Below, piece after piece: positions 12,340-27,200 of a stretch of DNA of 64,000 nucleotides; position 1 is the stretch's first letter; the number at the start of each line of letters is the position of its first letter. Location of the stretch: the NCBI GenBank assembly GCA_030435675.1, contig CM059622.1, positions 5,208,001-5,272,000 of the forward strand. The letters run 5' to 3'. Below the pieces are notes generated by a model, which made no database searches, had not been told where the DNA came from, and was given only the letters and a program-made list of their open reading frames with translations. Position numbers and translations under genes: made by a program. The stretch comes from Steinernema hermaphroditum (Eukaryota; Nematoda; Chromadorea; Rhabditida; Steinernematidae).

Positions 12340-12915
12340 CATCGTATGTTTACGTTGTTGTTCGTTCATTTTGGAAAATTTTTGATTATGTCATTTGACT
12401 TGCCTATACCGCCACAATTTGACAAACCTTACTGGCATTTGGTCCGTTTCTGAGGTGAGTTTTGTTCTTTGCGTGGGATTTCAGTTAACTAGAACGATCA
12501 TTTTTATTGGTGTTTCACGTTTTTTTGGCTAGACTAAGTATTTAACTTTACCGTATGTTTACGTTCTTGTTCGTTGTTCTATTTTTGACTACACTTCCAT
12601 TCTCATTCAAACCACTTTGACAACCTTTTCTGGCTGACCCTCGTGTTGACTCGCGAAAAAGCCTAAACTAAACCGTTTCAATGATGCATTCGTGGTATGC
12701 TTGACCTTAAATCTCAATCAAAAACCTTTCTTTTCTCTGGGGATAGTCAGTGTATCTTTTGTTAGAAAGGAGAAAAAAGAAAAAAACTGGCATCACACAG
12801 CATCTGATACTTTGTTCCATTTTTGGTTATGTTTTTTTTTCACTGCATTTGACCTTTCCTGGAATATACACATTTGTTTATTGTATATCACATTTAGTCC
12901 ATTTCTGGGGTGAGT
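12340..12915. repeat. three diverged copies of a T-rich repeat
   Basis: CGTATGTTTACGTT(G/C)TTGTTCGTT occurs at about 12343 and 12552. The stretch TTTTG(A/G)TTATG...CATTTGAC...TTTAGTCCATTTCTG(A/G)GGTGAG is shared between about 12378..12460 and 12823..12915. Copies are in the same orientation and strongly diverged, suggesting an old local array. Confidence 0.5.
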
Positions 12916-15900
12916 ATTTCCTATTAAACTGTAAACTTTTGAATTTTTGAATTCTGTTAACATTTTGACATTCATTTTCTAGTGTTTGGAGACTGGAAAG
13001 CCAAGGCCACCAAAAGTAGAATTATTTGTATATAGCGGCGCTCAACTTGGCTTACAGCATCAGGATTGGGTTTCACTTGGGGCGTTGCATTAAAGACCCA
13101 CTTTACTAACGACTTTCACGACTTTCACGACTTTACTTTACTAACATGGACACAAAATTAGTTGCTTCTAGGATATTAATCTTAATTCAACAGTGTTCAG
13201 ATGAGTCTTGATGTTGGCCAGGATCTAAAAACGCAGCTGAAATCAGAAAACGGCAAGACATAATTACATGTATTTTTTCAATTACTGTACCATCGAATGA
13301 GCAATAAAACATGAAACTTAGGCGCTCAGCGGTAATTTCACCTAACCGGATCGGCAATAAAAGCGCAATAAAACGAACTTTCCACTTCGACTTCACCTCT
13401 CGGAATATTTATTCTTTGCTATGTTGACCTTCGACTTAATTCTTCTAGGGATGAGCAAACTGAACCAGCAGTGTCAATGTCAGCTTTTTGCTTGTTTAGC
13501 TTCTTCCTTCTGCAACCTATACTATTCCGTGCCGACCCTTCAAACCTCCCATTGCGTTCAAATTAAAATCTTCAAATTGGCGTCGCCCCCCATCTCGCTC
13601 ACCCATCTCGAGGCCCTCAAGCACGCCACATTAAGCATGTGCTTTTCCGCGACCAATAATAATATTTAATGTCTGCCGCGAGCGCAGTCATAAGCCGCAT
13701 CATTGTCGTCGGCGCTGGACTCTCGCCTCCATGTTAGGGGCCCTCTCGCGCCAGTCACCCTCTGCACGTCGCCGAATTTCTGAATCACTCGACGACGAAT
13801 CAGCAAAACATCTCGTCTCCCTTATGACCGCCGTCGTGAGTCGACGCCGACGGCCCGCATATCAAATGTTTCATCACTTGTCCACCAGTGGCGCCACGAG
13901 CTCCTCTGCAACGGCACTCCCTTTGTTTGCCCCACTTTTGACGGCACTAATGGACTCCTGGCACACGAACACATGCCGTAGGCCCTGTTTATTTCGACAT
14001 GAGAAGAGTTATGAAAGTGTTATGAATATTTCAGCACTTTTCCGCACAAATAAGACTTTCTAGTCAACAAGCGTTCGCTTAAGAAGTCAGGCGAAGTTGT
14101 CCCTTTCTGGGAAGGATCAGTTTCTAGGAGAAAGTTGACGTCCGGCACGTGGTTTCATTAATATTTGATTGAATTTTTGGGAACTACAGTCAAATTATTT
14201 GCCTAAAGATTCTATGTATCGTAATTACCCATGTCTTGAGATATTGGACAGCTGTTTTATGATACAATTCTGGAGATAGGTTCGAAAGAGCTTCTAGTTT
14301 CCACAAAGTTCCTTACTAACGCTAACCAGGAGCCGCCGATACTCGAATTTTTGAGACTTGCAACCGTCTGATTTTCGGGTACATGTGGACTGTATCCTGG
14401 TTACGAACGTTTTACTCACCACCTGCCAACTCCTAATACTAGCTTGAATCTGTCACTTTCTAAAGTCTTCGGGTAACGCTGACTGTTTTTTGGATCTAAC
14501 GTTTCCGGTAACTGTCGTCAACACAGGGTAGCATGATTCAGCGGTTCAGCGGCACGGTGATGCAGTGAGTTCTGTTTAAGTGTCCAAAGTAAACACCGAC
14601 AGCGCATAAATATTTGCTATTCGAGTTGTTGTTATTCTTCCAGATCTCGATACCTTGCTGTAAGTCGTCTTTTGTTCAGAAGATCTAAAAATCACAAGTA
14701 GGTTTGCTTGGACTGGATTCGACCAAACGATTATTTAATTGGGATACATGTCACGCCTTGTTTGGTTGGTAGACGATAATGTATAAAATTTATGGTTTAA
14801 AACTTTAAAAAATGTTTTTTAAACTAATCTTAACTTAACTTATGTTTTTAGGTGTAGCATAACTTCTCTCCATTATTCTATGTCTACGATGCCCTGGTAT
14901 AGTACAATAACCTAAAAGCAGCTGTATTCTCGATGTAAAATAACTATGAAAAACTATAGCACTTGTCAGCTAGAATGCCAAAAAAGGAAGCAGGATCCGA
15001 ATCTGAAATATTATCTCGTCGCATCCACTTCCTCTTTGCCGTCATCACGCATATCTATAAATCACATCTCCAGCTGCAAAAATGACATTTGCTTTTTTCA
15101 ACCACTTCATTTAGGGTTGCTCATGTTTATCTTCAAACAAGATCTATCCTCGATAATCACGTTGTCAAGCCATAGATGCTCTTATCATGGCCACATTTGA
15201 GGCAGCAAGTGGTTAATCCTTGCGTGTATCAGCACTAAATGGATCTGATTTTATTTTGAGACATGCCTAATCTTTGACCCTTAACTGTTGCTTGTCATAA
15301 GCATAGACTTCCTTTGAAAGTTTCCCTCCCTATAAGACTCTAAACATGCTTGTTTCAAACATTCCAGAACTTCGAACTCTCAGGAGAGAGATGTCAAGTT
15401 TTTGTAGAACGAAAGGGTCAAAGATGGATTCCATAATTAAACGGTCTATGTTTCGAAAGCCCCACAAGATGAATCACATCGAATCCGTCGCTCGGTCCCA
15501 GGCCCTTTCACCGCAATATCCGGTCGAGTCACGGCCGAAATCGATAGAGGTGATTAGTAATCGGATCGCGGCGACCCTTGAAAAAACGCACGAACCTGGC
15601 GCTGGTCGAGCACTCTCGACGATTGGCCGATGCGGCCAGCTGCGCGCGGTGTTTTGACAATCTTTGCTCTTAATTTGCGCGCACGCGTTCATCTTCATTT
15701 CCTTTGTGTGCTAAAGGCGGACGCGCAAGTGGCCGAGTGGCCAGCGGCCGCCAAGAACAACAGCCGCCCGGCGGATTTGTTCCAGCTGCTATAGCTACCG
15801 CCGCCGAGGGCGCGCGAAAATCTCTCCGAAATTCGCGGTGAACCTCCGGAAAACAGGTGCCCTTTCGCATTTTGCGGCGCTTTGGAGTGTCCCGAGGGAC

Positions 15901-16506
15901 TTTGTCTTCTTCGCTGCGATCTTTGCTGCGGACTATAAACATTAATTGGCGTTGCGATCAGCATAGCGCCGCATGGTGGCTATTCACTCTTTACGAGATG
16001 CGTCATGAATGAATTATTGCGGCGGGCTCTGTGTTTCCTAAAGTGTATACATGACTTGCTCGTGTGCTTTTGCATTTCGGCCATATTTTCGATTTTATTG
16101 CTTCCTGGTACGACGCTGCAAGGTCCGAGTTTAGTGGAAACTCTTTGAATGATGATGTTGTGGGCTTTTGGATAGCGGAGAGGATTAAATTTGGAGTGAT
16201 AAAGAAAATGGATTGCTTGTTTTTCCTTCGGGACTTGTCCGATCCATCACGGTGACATATGAGCGCTGTCACAGCCGGATAGCTTTTGACGCATTCGAAA
16301 GTGGAAACTAGATACATTTTGCAGAGTGTGGAAGCGCCTTCTTCGGTAGGTCATCGAAATTTAGAAGGTGAACGCATTAAAGCTATCCTGTTAGTCAGGG
16401 TTGATGGTGAGTTAGCCGATGAGATGCCTGTAAATGGTTGTATCTGTAAGCATCTCCAAATTAATTTAAAACGTAAGTAAGAGCAGCAAGTTTGTGCATA
16501 AACTTT

Positions 16507-17112
16507 CCTCTTCAGAACCGGGATTGTCTCGCAAATTACTTTGGTTATCGATAGTAGAGGGATAGAAATTTTAAGTAAATTTGGTATTCGACCTTTATCC
16601 TTATCTTGAAAACACACTATTTATTATTCTGAAAGTGTTTACGACTTTTTGTTTTCACATTTGTCATTTACAACATTATATTTTTCAGATGACTGCCTCG
16701 GAGCAAACACTTTTTAGTTCTACAAAGTGCGCACTCATTCACAGTGAGCGCAATTACATAACATTTTCAGGGTCCTGCTTTCTAGGATCTGCTTTAGTCG
16801 AGTCCTAAACGGGTTCGAATGCGCTCCTATCTTATTTGTAGAAATGGCAGCGTATCGTATTTATGCACTTTTTCGCTTGTTTTCCGTCGTGATTATTTGC
16901 TCAGCATCATTTAGAACTCATTTTTTGCCTTCTGGATAAGCTATCGAATCCAGAGAACATATCATAACTGCCTAGCCGTGATTAGACTATCCATTTGAAA
17001 CAATGTGAAATTAAAATCGTTGAAGAATAGTAGATAGGCCACTCGAAAAATCATCGTTTCCCCTTTAGAACCGGTGTTGTCCCATAAATTACTTTGGTTA
17101 CCGACAGTAAGC
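16507..17112. repeat. short direct repeat pair
   Basis: 16507..16558 and 17060..17112 share the pattern AGAACCGG-GTTGTC-C-AAATTACTTTGGTTA-CGA-AGTA in the same orientation, about 80 percent identical by eye. Confidence 0.5.
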
Positions 17113-18536
17113 GGATTGAGAGTCCCTTTATGGGTAGGCATAAAACATAGATATGGACGTGGATGGCTGATACCTACCCTCTTGAACCATAATATCACAT
17201 TTTTGCAGTTAGACTCATTTTAAAGGAAAAATAAAACAGTGTTTCAAATTTCGATGATCGCAAAGTCCTATCCGTAAACGACGTAAACGGTAATTTTCCG
17301 CCAGATTTTGTTCTATGGACTTATTTTGGGGTGTACCAGGGCTGTGCATGCTTTATTTTTTGTGGTTTTAACTTTTTTTGGCAAAACTCGATTCAAAACT
17401 CGGCCGTAAAGCACTGTCCATGCCGGACGCGAAGGCTCTTCTCCTCAGCATCACCGGCTCTCACTTCGAAGGTCGATGACACCCGAAAATCTCGAAAAGC
17501 TGATGTCTCTAAACTCAAACGGCTTTCTGTGAGGTTTGACGAAGAAACTTTTAGTGCATTTCTGTTATTCCACGTTAAAAACGGCTTTAAGTTTTGAGTT
17601 TCGCACAGCCCTGGTCCGGACTCGGATTTCCCGATTGGCATCACTGTTTGGTACTTATAGGTCTCAGCTAAAACTCAGGAGTAATCACTACCGTATTTCG
17701 CTACAGTAGCACCATGCAGGCAGATTTACTCCGTGACGCACAACTCTAAGCCACAAAGAGCGTGTCTTTTTATACCCTAAATTCTCCATGATACCCTGTT
17801 GACCATCCGGGCAATCGCCTTAGGATCCACTACGCAACCCATAATGCCAGCTCAGCCGTAGTCACATATATATTCCGAGGACAGCGCGTCTTTCTCATTT
17901 GGCTAATGAGATACCAATGAGATGTTTACTTACTCGTGCCGTTCGGTGGCGGCCTCTCGGATGGAAAATAGCAATTTCTCTTGTTTTGACTACCTATTCA
18001 TTTCTCGAATGCCAGTGCAAATATGGTCTTTCGGTTGCTCGGAGAAGTGTTTACTGGAATCGTCTGACTTTCCCGGCTCCTTATACATAAATCGACAGCT
18101 CTCCCCACAAGTGGTTCTCAAGGAACCGAAACGAAAACAAACTCAAAAGGGGTTCCCACGGCTCTGTGGAGGAGTGAATCTCAAACGAATGTCCACTACA
18201 TCTATTGCAGCAATAAAATTTCGCTCTCAGACGATCGTAACGCTCTCGCGGGCATGTCGGAATGCGACAAAGAAAGTTTACTGCGCCCCGAGCATGACAC
18301 ATATTCATAATAGTGGTCAGTTCGATGGAAGTTTGTGCTAAATGTAAAGTCGCCACTTGAGATGTATGCTTGCTTCTGGTTTGACGGTTGAAAACTGGTT
18401 CAACTGTGAGATAAAGGTGAGTTTTGTGGATTAGAACTGGTATTCAAAGAAGTGGAAAATTATTAAGAAAACTCCAGCTCTATCAGAATTTAGCCCGAAG
18501 TGGGGCTTACATTTTCAAAGAACTATGCTTTTATAA

Positions 18537-18910
18537 GTAACAGTTACCTGTAATTTATCAACCGAACAATTTGAAGAGTGTTTGAATTACAAATGGTTCG
18601 ATATACGGTAATTTTTGAACGCGCCGAACTCTCAGAATTTTTGAAGCTTCTCAGAAGCATCAGATACATCAGATTATTCTAGATAAGTCATAAAAGGTGT
18701 GCATTGTGGCTTCAATGAGAAGAACCATTTACATTATTTATCATTTAAAAGCTGCATCGAGATTTAAGGAGGTCTGAAATGCGTCATCTACACCCCCCGA
18801 GCAACCCATGTAATATGTTCACATCTTTAAGGAAGTAGCAGTTACCCATCAGTTATTGGCCGAAAAGTTTGAAATGTGTCTGTATTTTAAATGGTTCGTA
18901 ATTTTTGAGG
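18537..18910. repeat. direct repeat pair
   Basis: The block AGTTACC...TTAT(C/T)(A/G)-CCGAA-A-TTTGAA...AAATGGTTCG..AATTTTTGA occurs at 18540..18620 and again at 18838..18908 in the same orientation. An old duplication. Confidence 0.5.
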
Positions 18911-19139
18911 AGGATGACCCTTTGCATCTTGAAATTTTTGCTTCATGCTGACGTTTGTTGTCCACAAGATATGGTGCAAGATATGTATCAAGAAATTCCG
19001 GATAGACCTTGATAATTTCGGCCACTTTGGAATAGCTTTCTCTGCCGGTCGACTCTTCAAAGAGACGCTCCATAAGTTTCTGGTTGATTAAATTGCTCAA
19101 GGACGTAAAAAGGAGCACAAGCAGCGATGTAGTACCCAA
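18849..19139 (-). CDS. weak open reading frame, function unknown
   Basis: A 96-residue frame with a hydrophobic beginning (TSLLVLLFTSLSNLI) followed by a mixed helical-looking stretch (KVAEIIKVYPEFLDTYLAPY). It overlaps the repeat at 18838..18908. No family recognised and no clear splice sites; possibly a gene relic. Confidence 0.2.
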   Translation of the reverse strand: MGTTSLLVLLFTSLSNLINQKLMERLFEESTGRESYSKVAEIIKVYPEFLDTYLAPYLVDNKRQHEAKISRCKGSSSSKITNHLKYRHISNFSANN

Positions 19140-21260
19140 ATCGGAACAACATCTTATTTTTCGTACAGTTGACCAAGCTCAAAAGAGGTTGGGTTGGTCG
19201 GTGCTCTGTATACGGGCACAAGGCTTCCAGTTTGTACAAACCTGGACGTTTAAAAGAGCAATCCCAAAAGTTCGCGAAGATCACTGATTCTACCCGTTGA
19301 GCCAAAACAGGAGGCACATGACCATTACTCGAGAAACACACGAATAACGAATAATTCACAGTTTGTTGTGGGGAAGCAATCCTGTCTCGGTTCTAGAATG
19401 ATCATGACTAATTTTTTGGTCTTTTCAGTCCCTACCATTCAGCAGAGCGCTGCCAAATCCTGCAACAGCCCTTTCTCGTATACACTCATGAAGAACAACC
19501 CTCAAGCCAGCGGTGTTTTGATTCGTTTCTTCTGAAGTTTCCATGAATTTAGCTCCGGTAACAAGCCTTGAAATTCAGCTGCCGCCTACGCTACGTAATA
19601 TCCGTATAGTCTTCGTGTGTTGTGAGGAATATTATGTATTATTAGCACTTCGCGGTCACTACTACCCCGGAAGTTCGAAATAAAATTTAATGGACTCGTT
19701 TCGGACAGATGTTCTTCAGCGAAAACTTCACTTTTTGCTTCCGAATAGGCGCTGTTACACCGCTTTCTGTCGACAACATCGCCGCCGAGCTCTTTGTTAT
19801 GACGCCGTGTTCCACTTTAATTCCGCGACGTTGTTTTGGTGACATAATCTCGCGCAATTGCGGTCAGGTTCACCGTTCGGCAATATCCTATTAGGCGCGG
19901 ACAGCCGGTCAGGTACCAGCCTAACCCACAACCGCGATCTTGATCTTGACATTACCTTCGCGATATCCGCCCGTATTACACAACCTTCTTTGGAGCCGTA
20001 CTGTTTACAGGTTGCTCGCCGACGCGCAGTCGGGTCACCGCCGCCGCTGCCGACGGCAACGCAGAAATTTGCATATCAATCGTCGCGTCGTTCTCGGTCT
20101 CGAGAAGACGGACGAGTGAAATTAAGGTCATCGCGTTGCAATTAGAGCTGTCTCCAAATGTTTGCCTGAAGACGTAACCAGGTTGGTTTTCGCTTTACTT
20201 TTAGGGCTTTTAGGCCATTTCGGTACGAGTGCAGTGCTGACCCAGAAAGTTTTGATGGAAGTGAAAAGTGACGTTCTTTTGATTAGGGATGTGGAGTTGG
20301 GATTAATCGCATATGATTTTTGAAACCATATCATCATGCGTCTTTCCAGAAACAGCACAGATTTAATCATGAAATCCATCTGAGTGTGAGCAGTCTTTTG
20401 TACCCACTCTACTCTCATTTAATGACTTTCTCTGAATTTTATAAATCCTAGTAACCGATACTTTAGGATTCTTAAGAAATGGATCCTTGTGGTACGGACA
20501 AATGCTTCTTAGACAGCTTTTTTGAAACAATGAGCTCCATAATACGAAATTTTGGTTCTGAACTTTTGATCCATGAGTATTTCAGAATCTACCCTATTTC
20601 CAATCTGATGATGTTGTAGCTTTGTTATGTTTCCATTAGTTTCCACGAACGTTTCCCAAAACATCAAAGATTTAATTACGAAATTCTCATAGGCGTAAAC
20701 AACCTTTTGTGGTATGGTTTTTGGCCACTCACTTCTCCATTAGCTATTACGGGAAACATTCTTTTGCCATTCTTTTCAGTGCTAATTTTTTTGACATAGT
20801 GGCTGACGCCCACCTCATTTGCAGGGACAAAATTTTTGGTTTTCGTAGGCGCTGGAAAGCGTCCTGTCAAGGAACTCAAAATTTTTGCACAAGATTTCTC
20901 TGCGTTCGATATCGTTTGGTACTGTAAAAACACTGCAAAAACACATACTTCAAAAGCGATCCACTCTATCAGAAATTTTTGGGAATTCTCTTATTGTATC
21001 TTGGGTAAATCAACCTCATTAAGTTTAAAAGGCTTAAGTGATTTTTGAATGAAATCTGGCCTTCAAAGCTTCATAATATTTGATTATGAACTGCAAAAAC
21101 GACCCACTCTGTCAGAACCGAATTTTTTTGAGAATACTGTTGTATCTTTATACAGGTGTTTTGTAGTCTTCTTTCGATACAAATTGCCTTTAACAATGAC
21201 AAAAACATACCCACAAGCTCACTCTACCCGACATCGCTCCACCGTGGTTCATTTTCAGCA

Positions 21261-24200
21261 ATGATCACTACGACGCCCGAGTTGTGTACCGACGAAGTGC
21301 GAACGCGCTTCTCGCACACGAAGGCGCTGTTCGAACAGCTGGAGCGCAACGACCAAGTGCCCTCCTTCTACTCGCCTCGGCCACAGAGGCACTCCTTCCA
21401 GCCCCCTCCAACCTCCTCTTCCAACTCCACCGCCTCCACGCCGACCTCAGCCAGCTACAGTGCCAGAGGACCGCCGCCGGTGCCCCCTCCGAAGCCGGTG
21501 AATGCTGTCCATCCTCGTCCCACTTCTCCTGTCTCCCAAGTGACGCGCAACTTCACCGACTTGGCGAGCGATCTCGATAAGATCACCAGTCCTCCGACTC
21601 TCATCGTACCCAAGCCCTATCCGAAGATCACCGATTCTCTGAGGTAATTTGCGGAACAGCTATTCCAATTTTTGGTAACATACGGAAGTGTTCAATGCAC
21701 AAAAAGGTCATAGATTAATTAGCTCTCATCTTACGCCCACATTATCAGCAAGCATTGGGATTTTGTCCTTAGAAAGCTGACTCATGGTGCATGCAGAGTT
21801 CGTTTGAATTTACAGCTCTTAGATTGGTTGTAGACCACTCTCTTTTCCGTCATCATAACCGTCTAGACTGGAGCCATTAATGGCCGTCTGCAAAGAATAC
21901 TAATTTCTTCCTTTTTTTTGCAAGCACATGATGGATATGATGACCAAGAGTCATCGATAGAATTTGCAGGATTAACAGAATCAGCTTTTATAACATCGAA
22001 TAAAAAGGTCACAGAATAGACAACTTAGAAAATGAGTGATGTAACCTTTTGGGCTAGAACTACCGTAACCGGCCCTCCTGGAAATCCCAAAAAAGGCGGC
22101 AAATAGTACTCCTATATCTTGTAGCAGAATGAAAAGAAGAAACTGTGAATGTCTCCCTTGTTTCCTCGTGGTTCTCAGACCTCTCTTGCCCTCAGCATTT
22201 TTCCTAATCCGGTTCGAAACAGACAGAAGTTCACAATTTCGGATCTTTTTTGTCGCCTCGTCCAATTTGCATGCAAATCGGCTTAGTAAATTCACTTTCT
22301 ACTCCACGGGCCATCGATCGTCCGTCGGCGCTACCGCCAACCGACAGTTGCACTTGTACGCTGCAGCGCCGCCGGGGATGTCGCTCGCCATTAGCGCTAA
22401 GTGTGTGCCACAGTCACAACTCCCAATTTCCTTGTTTACCCGCGCATTTAGGTACGGCAAGAAGGGAAGCAGCTCGTCCAGCGACGACGATGCGTCGGGC
22501 GCCGCTCCGCCGCCGCCTTCCGACCTTCCGCCTTCGGCCAGAACGCCCAACGGCGCCACCAGCTACGAGCCCTACTGGCGCGACCCCTCCTACTACAAGC
22601 GGCGCTTCGGAGTGGAGAGTTCCACGGGAACCGGCACCACCACGAATACCTCTACTTGTTCCTCCAACGGTCAGTGTGAGATTCTGTGTCTTGAGAGGTT
22701 CCGGGCGACCTGTATGTTTCATCAACAGCTGTTCAGTCGTAATCTTCCTCGGAGGAACTTCCTATCGAAAAACAAAAATCAAAGCCCAATGGCACCATTT
22801 GGAACCATATAAACAAATTGGAGGGCTGTCAACGGGACGGCTGATGTCATTAAAACTCTGCAAAAAGTTGTTTGAACATATTTCGTATGCCTTAGTGGAA
22901 TTGGGATCACTTCTCATGTAAGATGACGATGATCACTTCTCATGTAAGATGACTATGATGACGCACAACAAACTTCATTCAAATCGAAGACGTCAATCGC
23001 GCAAATAGAATATTATTTTTTAAGTCCAGCCCACGTTATTCCAGAACCGATTTTCCTGATTTATGGCTCGCTAATTTTTAAGTGTGCCTATCCTCCACTC
23101 TGATTGCTCAGTGATTTAAATGAAGGTTGTGATTATGATGTTGAGCGAAGCATTTACCAAATTGAACTCATTTGTTTCCAACATGATCGTATTCTATTTG
23201 TATCTTTCGCGCGCTTTCCCTTTCCACGATGGAAAAAGGTCAAAAACAACGGTGTTTGGACGATGCATGAAAAAAATGCGAAGAAAAACGACTGCTTCGA
23301 GTAGGTCCTACACTTTTCTAAGATCTCACACACTGCGGGCTGTAAAGAAGTTTATTAAGTTTCTAAATTCTCAAAAATAAGCTCAGTTTCCCTTGTATAT
23401 GACCATTGAAAAAGGTTCGTCTAAGCGGTGCATTGTCACATTCAATTCTCTATGCAGGGCGTCATCTTTTATATACCTTCTTCCAGTACCAGAGGGAGAA
23501 TGGGGAAAAAGCCGTACTGTAGAAGCAGCGGGAGATCACCGTGTATTTTGAAATTGACTTCTAAGACGGTTCTTTATTTTCAAGTTTTCAAGTTTTCTCG
23601 CATTTCTAATGCAGAGTTCGTTTAGATCGTTCTGATCACGCCTTTACAACAATATCAATGGGAAATGTCTAAATTTCCAAAAATATGAGATGAAAATTTA
23701 TGGTCAAAACATAGGATTTTATTCAGATACGCTGACGATATGTCGGCTACATGTTAACTCTAAGTTAACTCAATGAAGTCGAATAAACGTGAACTCTTTC
23801 ACGACTTTATTTCGCGAATCAAAGGCATTATGCCTTGCGCGACACCGAAAATAGACAAACAGAGGATGTCTGGCAGACGACTTCATCCCTGGCGCGGCGT
23901 AGATGTCACGGGGCATCTGGGAATCGGCAAATCTTCAGCTGCGGCAGCGGAATATCGTTTGCGGCACAGCGCACGCTTCTGTGCTCGAATCTGATGGTCC
24001 GTGGTCCGGGAGTTGCGTCTTCGCTGGTCCTCAGAGCGTCGGCGACCTTCGGGATGACATCTGACGCAGCGTCGGGTGTCGGATTCCTGGCGTCGGACAT
24101 CTTGTTGTCAGCGGTGGTGGGACTACGGCTTCCGGGTGTCCCAATTCCCTCTGGAAGCCGGAACAGTCACAACGGCCACGAGGTTTGCCATCTGACCAAC

Positions 24201-27200
24201 CAGACACTCAGAGAGCGACCGGAGGGACCGACCGCTCGCCACCGTGACACGAGTGAGACGACGTGAACTCTATTGATGACATCAATACTGTTGTTACCTA
24301 AGTTGTTGTGAATCGTTATGGATCAAAACATCAAGGTCGGGGGCAATTTGTTTTGCAGAACTAACCGACTGTGAAGATTCGCCCTTCCTGTTTACACAAA
24401 ACTCACTGGAACATAACTTAACGTTCCAGGAAGTAATCCAAAGAAACTCAAGATGATTGCTTGATTGGCGTGTTCGTCACTTTCTGCCATCGGCAGAGAT
24501 ATTTCCGACATCGGACCAGCTGTTTTTATGACGAACCATAATTGAAATATTTGTGATTGGCTCCCAAAAACGGCGGCGTTGCTCCTTCCACAAATCTCGA
24601 AAAAAGAGATGTTTCCAATTTGCACGGAAACTCGACTTCGCTAATTATGAGTCCCCCACTGGAACGTGATGTTTGCTCATTTCGAGATGGCTCTCTAACC
24701 AATTCTCATGCACTTTCCACTTTTTGCCGTTTTACGGCCACAGCACTCAGTTTGAATTCATTTTCGAAAACGATTTTTGTCGGTTTTATGAGTGATTTCG
24801 ATTGACGCCGGGTGGTCCCATTCACTGGAGTAATCCGCTCAAATCCTTCTTAGACCGTTCTCAGATTAACATTCACATTTCTTTTGATTAAATTAGAGCT
24901 AAGTCACAAAAGCGGCGTGTGGGCGTGGCTTGAGGATTGCGCAGACGTGCTTGTCATTTCGGAGGATTTATTTGGGCGTTGGAGGATACTTGCCGAAGGA
25001 CGAGTTCGGCGTCGGCTACTTATGGCCATTTTCGAGACATAAAATTGTTTTGTTTATGTGTGTGTGGGAGCGGTCGTCCGTGCGGGCCAATCTATTTATT
25101 CGCCGGGGTCTAACGGCGGCCACCGGGGGACCCTCCTCTTCCAGAGGCTGACACTCCTCTTGTTTAGGTGGCGACGATGATCGGAGCGAGCTGCTATCAG
25201 CGGCCGGAAGTCTGCCTCGACGAATGTCCGACATCGGAGGGCCTCTGAATCCCTACGAGAGCTTCGCCACCACCTCCTCCTCGTCCACTTCCTCCGCCGC
25301 CACCACCTTCGCCATGATCCGACGCCGCGATCCGACGCCCTCCGCCGGGAACGGCCTGCCGGAGACGGTGATCGACGACGAGGAAGACGGCCTCATCGAC
25401 ATCGTCCGGGGGCTGTCGCCCGACTTGGATGGCTCCGTCGAGAACCGGAAGGTCTCTTTCAGCACGGCGCCAATCAAGGTTGGTTATGAGTGCACTCGAG
25501 AGACATATGTGTGTCAGCAATCAAGGTCAATCGAGAGACGAGAGGGGTATGCAGGCGATTAGCGGGATCTGCATAATCGTCATTTTGGAGGGGAAGTATC
25601 AATTTCCGGGGACCATAGAGAGTGGGAGTGTTCCCACGAAAATAGAGCCACAATGGGCTGGAAACGTTTCCATGAATGGGACAATGACACATGCTTGCAC
25701 GGGATACGTGCTATCGCTCCAGGATGTTGAGAGTCGAAAACACGAAAAAAGCGTTCTTATGCAATGATTCCCGGTCCCCGTTCTAATGCGTCATATTTAT
25801 GGTTTTCGGCTGGACTTCGAGAGTTATGAGCACATAAACTGATTCACGATTCTGCACTTTGTCGGATGAAAAGTGTTTGCAGAATGTGCATCCCGTCTCT
25901 ATGTGGGACTATGTCGGACGAGGCTAATTAAATTGGTTATGGCATGCAAAATGTAGACGTATTTCTTCTTGCATAGAAGCTCTTCTTGCATATTTCTTGA
26001 AGACCTAGGGGTTGTTTTCAAAAGATTGGGTAGACGACTTCCAGGAACCCACGCAGTTTTGGAGAGTGGCACTTATAAGCTGCTAAGCCAAAGAAAAACA
26101 TTTGCAGAAGAAGACGATATGGCTTCTTCTGAACTCTGAGTTCAACACCAACTCCATTGTTTTGCAGGTCTTCTCAACCCACGGAGTCGAGGAATACGAC
26201 CGACGCAATGACGAGGTCGATCCAGTCGCTTCTTGTGCCGAGTACGAACTAGAGCGCCGTCTGGAAAAGATGGACTTGTTCGATGTGACGCTGGAAAAGG
26301 GTCCCGAAGGACTGGGTATTAGCATTGTCGGTAAGTGAATATCCACAGTCAAGAAGTTAAGAATGTTCCTGGGAAATACGTTCGCTTTTGATCGATTCAA
26401 TACCTGGGCGATCAGATGTTTTATTCATGCATTGCAGGTCTCGGAGTGCAAGCCGACGCCGGCCTGGAAAAACTGGGCATCTTCATCAAGAGCATCACCC
26501 CCGGAGGCGCCGTGCACCGCGACGGCCGAATCCAAGTGTGCGACCAGATCGTCAACGTCGACGGCCAGTCGCTCATCGGCGTTACTCAAGAGTTCGCTGG
26601 CCAGACCCTCCGCTCCACTGGCCGTATCATCAACTTCACCGTCGGCCGTGACCCCAACGTGAAGGGAAGCGAAGTGGAGGCGCTGATCCAAGATTCGCTC
26701 GACAAGGACCGAATCTGCCAGCAGCTGGTGGCCGAGGCTTCCAAGATCCAGACGGGAGGCGAAAGCGAGCTTTCCCAGGACGAGGCCACGCCGCCCACGA
26801 GCCGAAGGTTCCTTTTCGAGGAGCACGAGATCCGCGCCCGCATCCACACCCTCGAGCTGGAACTCGAAGACTCGCAGAAGAAGGCCGACACGATGCAGAA
26901 CGTCCTCGAATCTTCGCGTCGGGAGTACCGTATGCTGCAGGACAAGTTCGAGGAGGCGAACAACATCATCAACGAGCTCAGGGCAAGGTACCACGAAATT
27001 GCGTATGTGAGCTTCTTGCATGCTCGTCCCTCGTGTCGCTTCATGCATCCTCTCCGTGGCATCTTGAACATCGCTCGCTTTCAGAGAAAAGGAGAACTGC
27101 AACCGAGAAGAAGCTCACACCCTCGCTCTCAACCAGAAGGACATCGAGTACAACAACGTCATATCGACGCTGAGGGACAAAATAAAGGACCTCGAAGATC

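Larger units (their letters stand above)
12916..21258. other. long non-coding region upstream of neurabin
   Basis: I see no convincing coding exon. GC-rich islands occur around 13670-13960, 15470-15960 and 19730-20135 inside otherwise AT-rich DNA. The neurabin start codon is directly preceded by a splice acceptor (ATTTTCAG, ending 21258), so untranslated neurabin exons or a promoter may lie within this region. Repeats seen here are listed separately. Confidence 0.4.

Noticed and set aside
26425..27102. 225-residue minus-strand frame opposite neurabin
   Set aside because: Shadow of the GC-rich neurabin PDZ and coiled-coil exon; the sense frame has clear homology.
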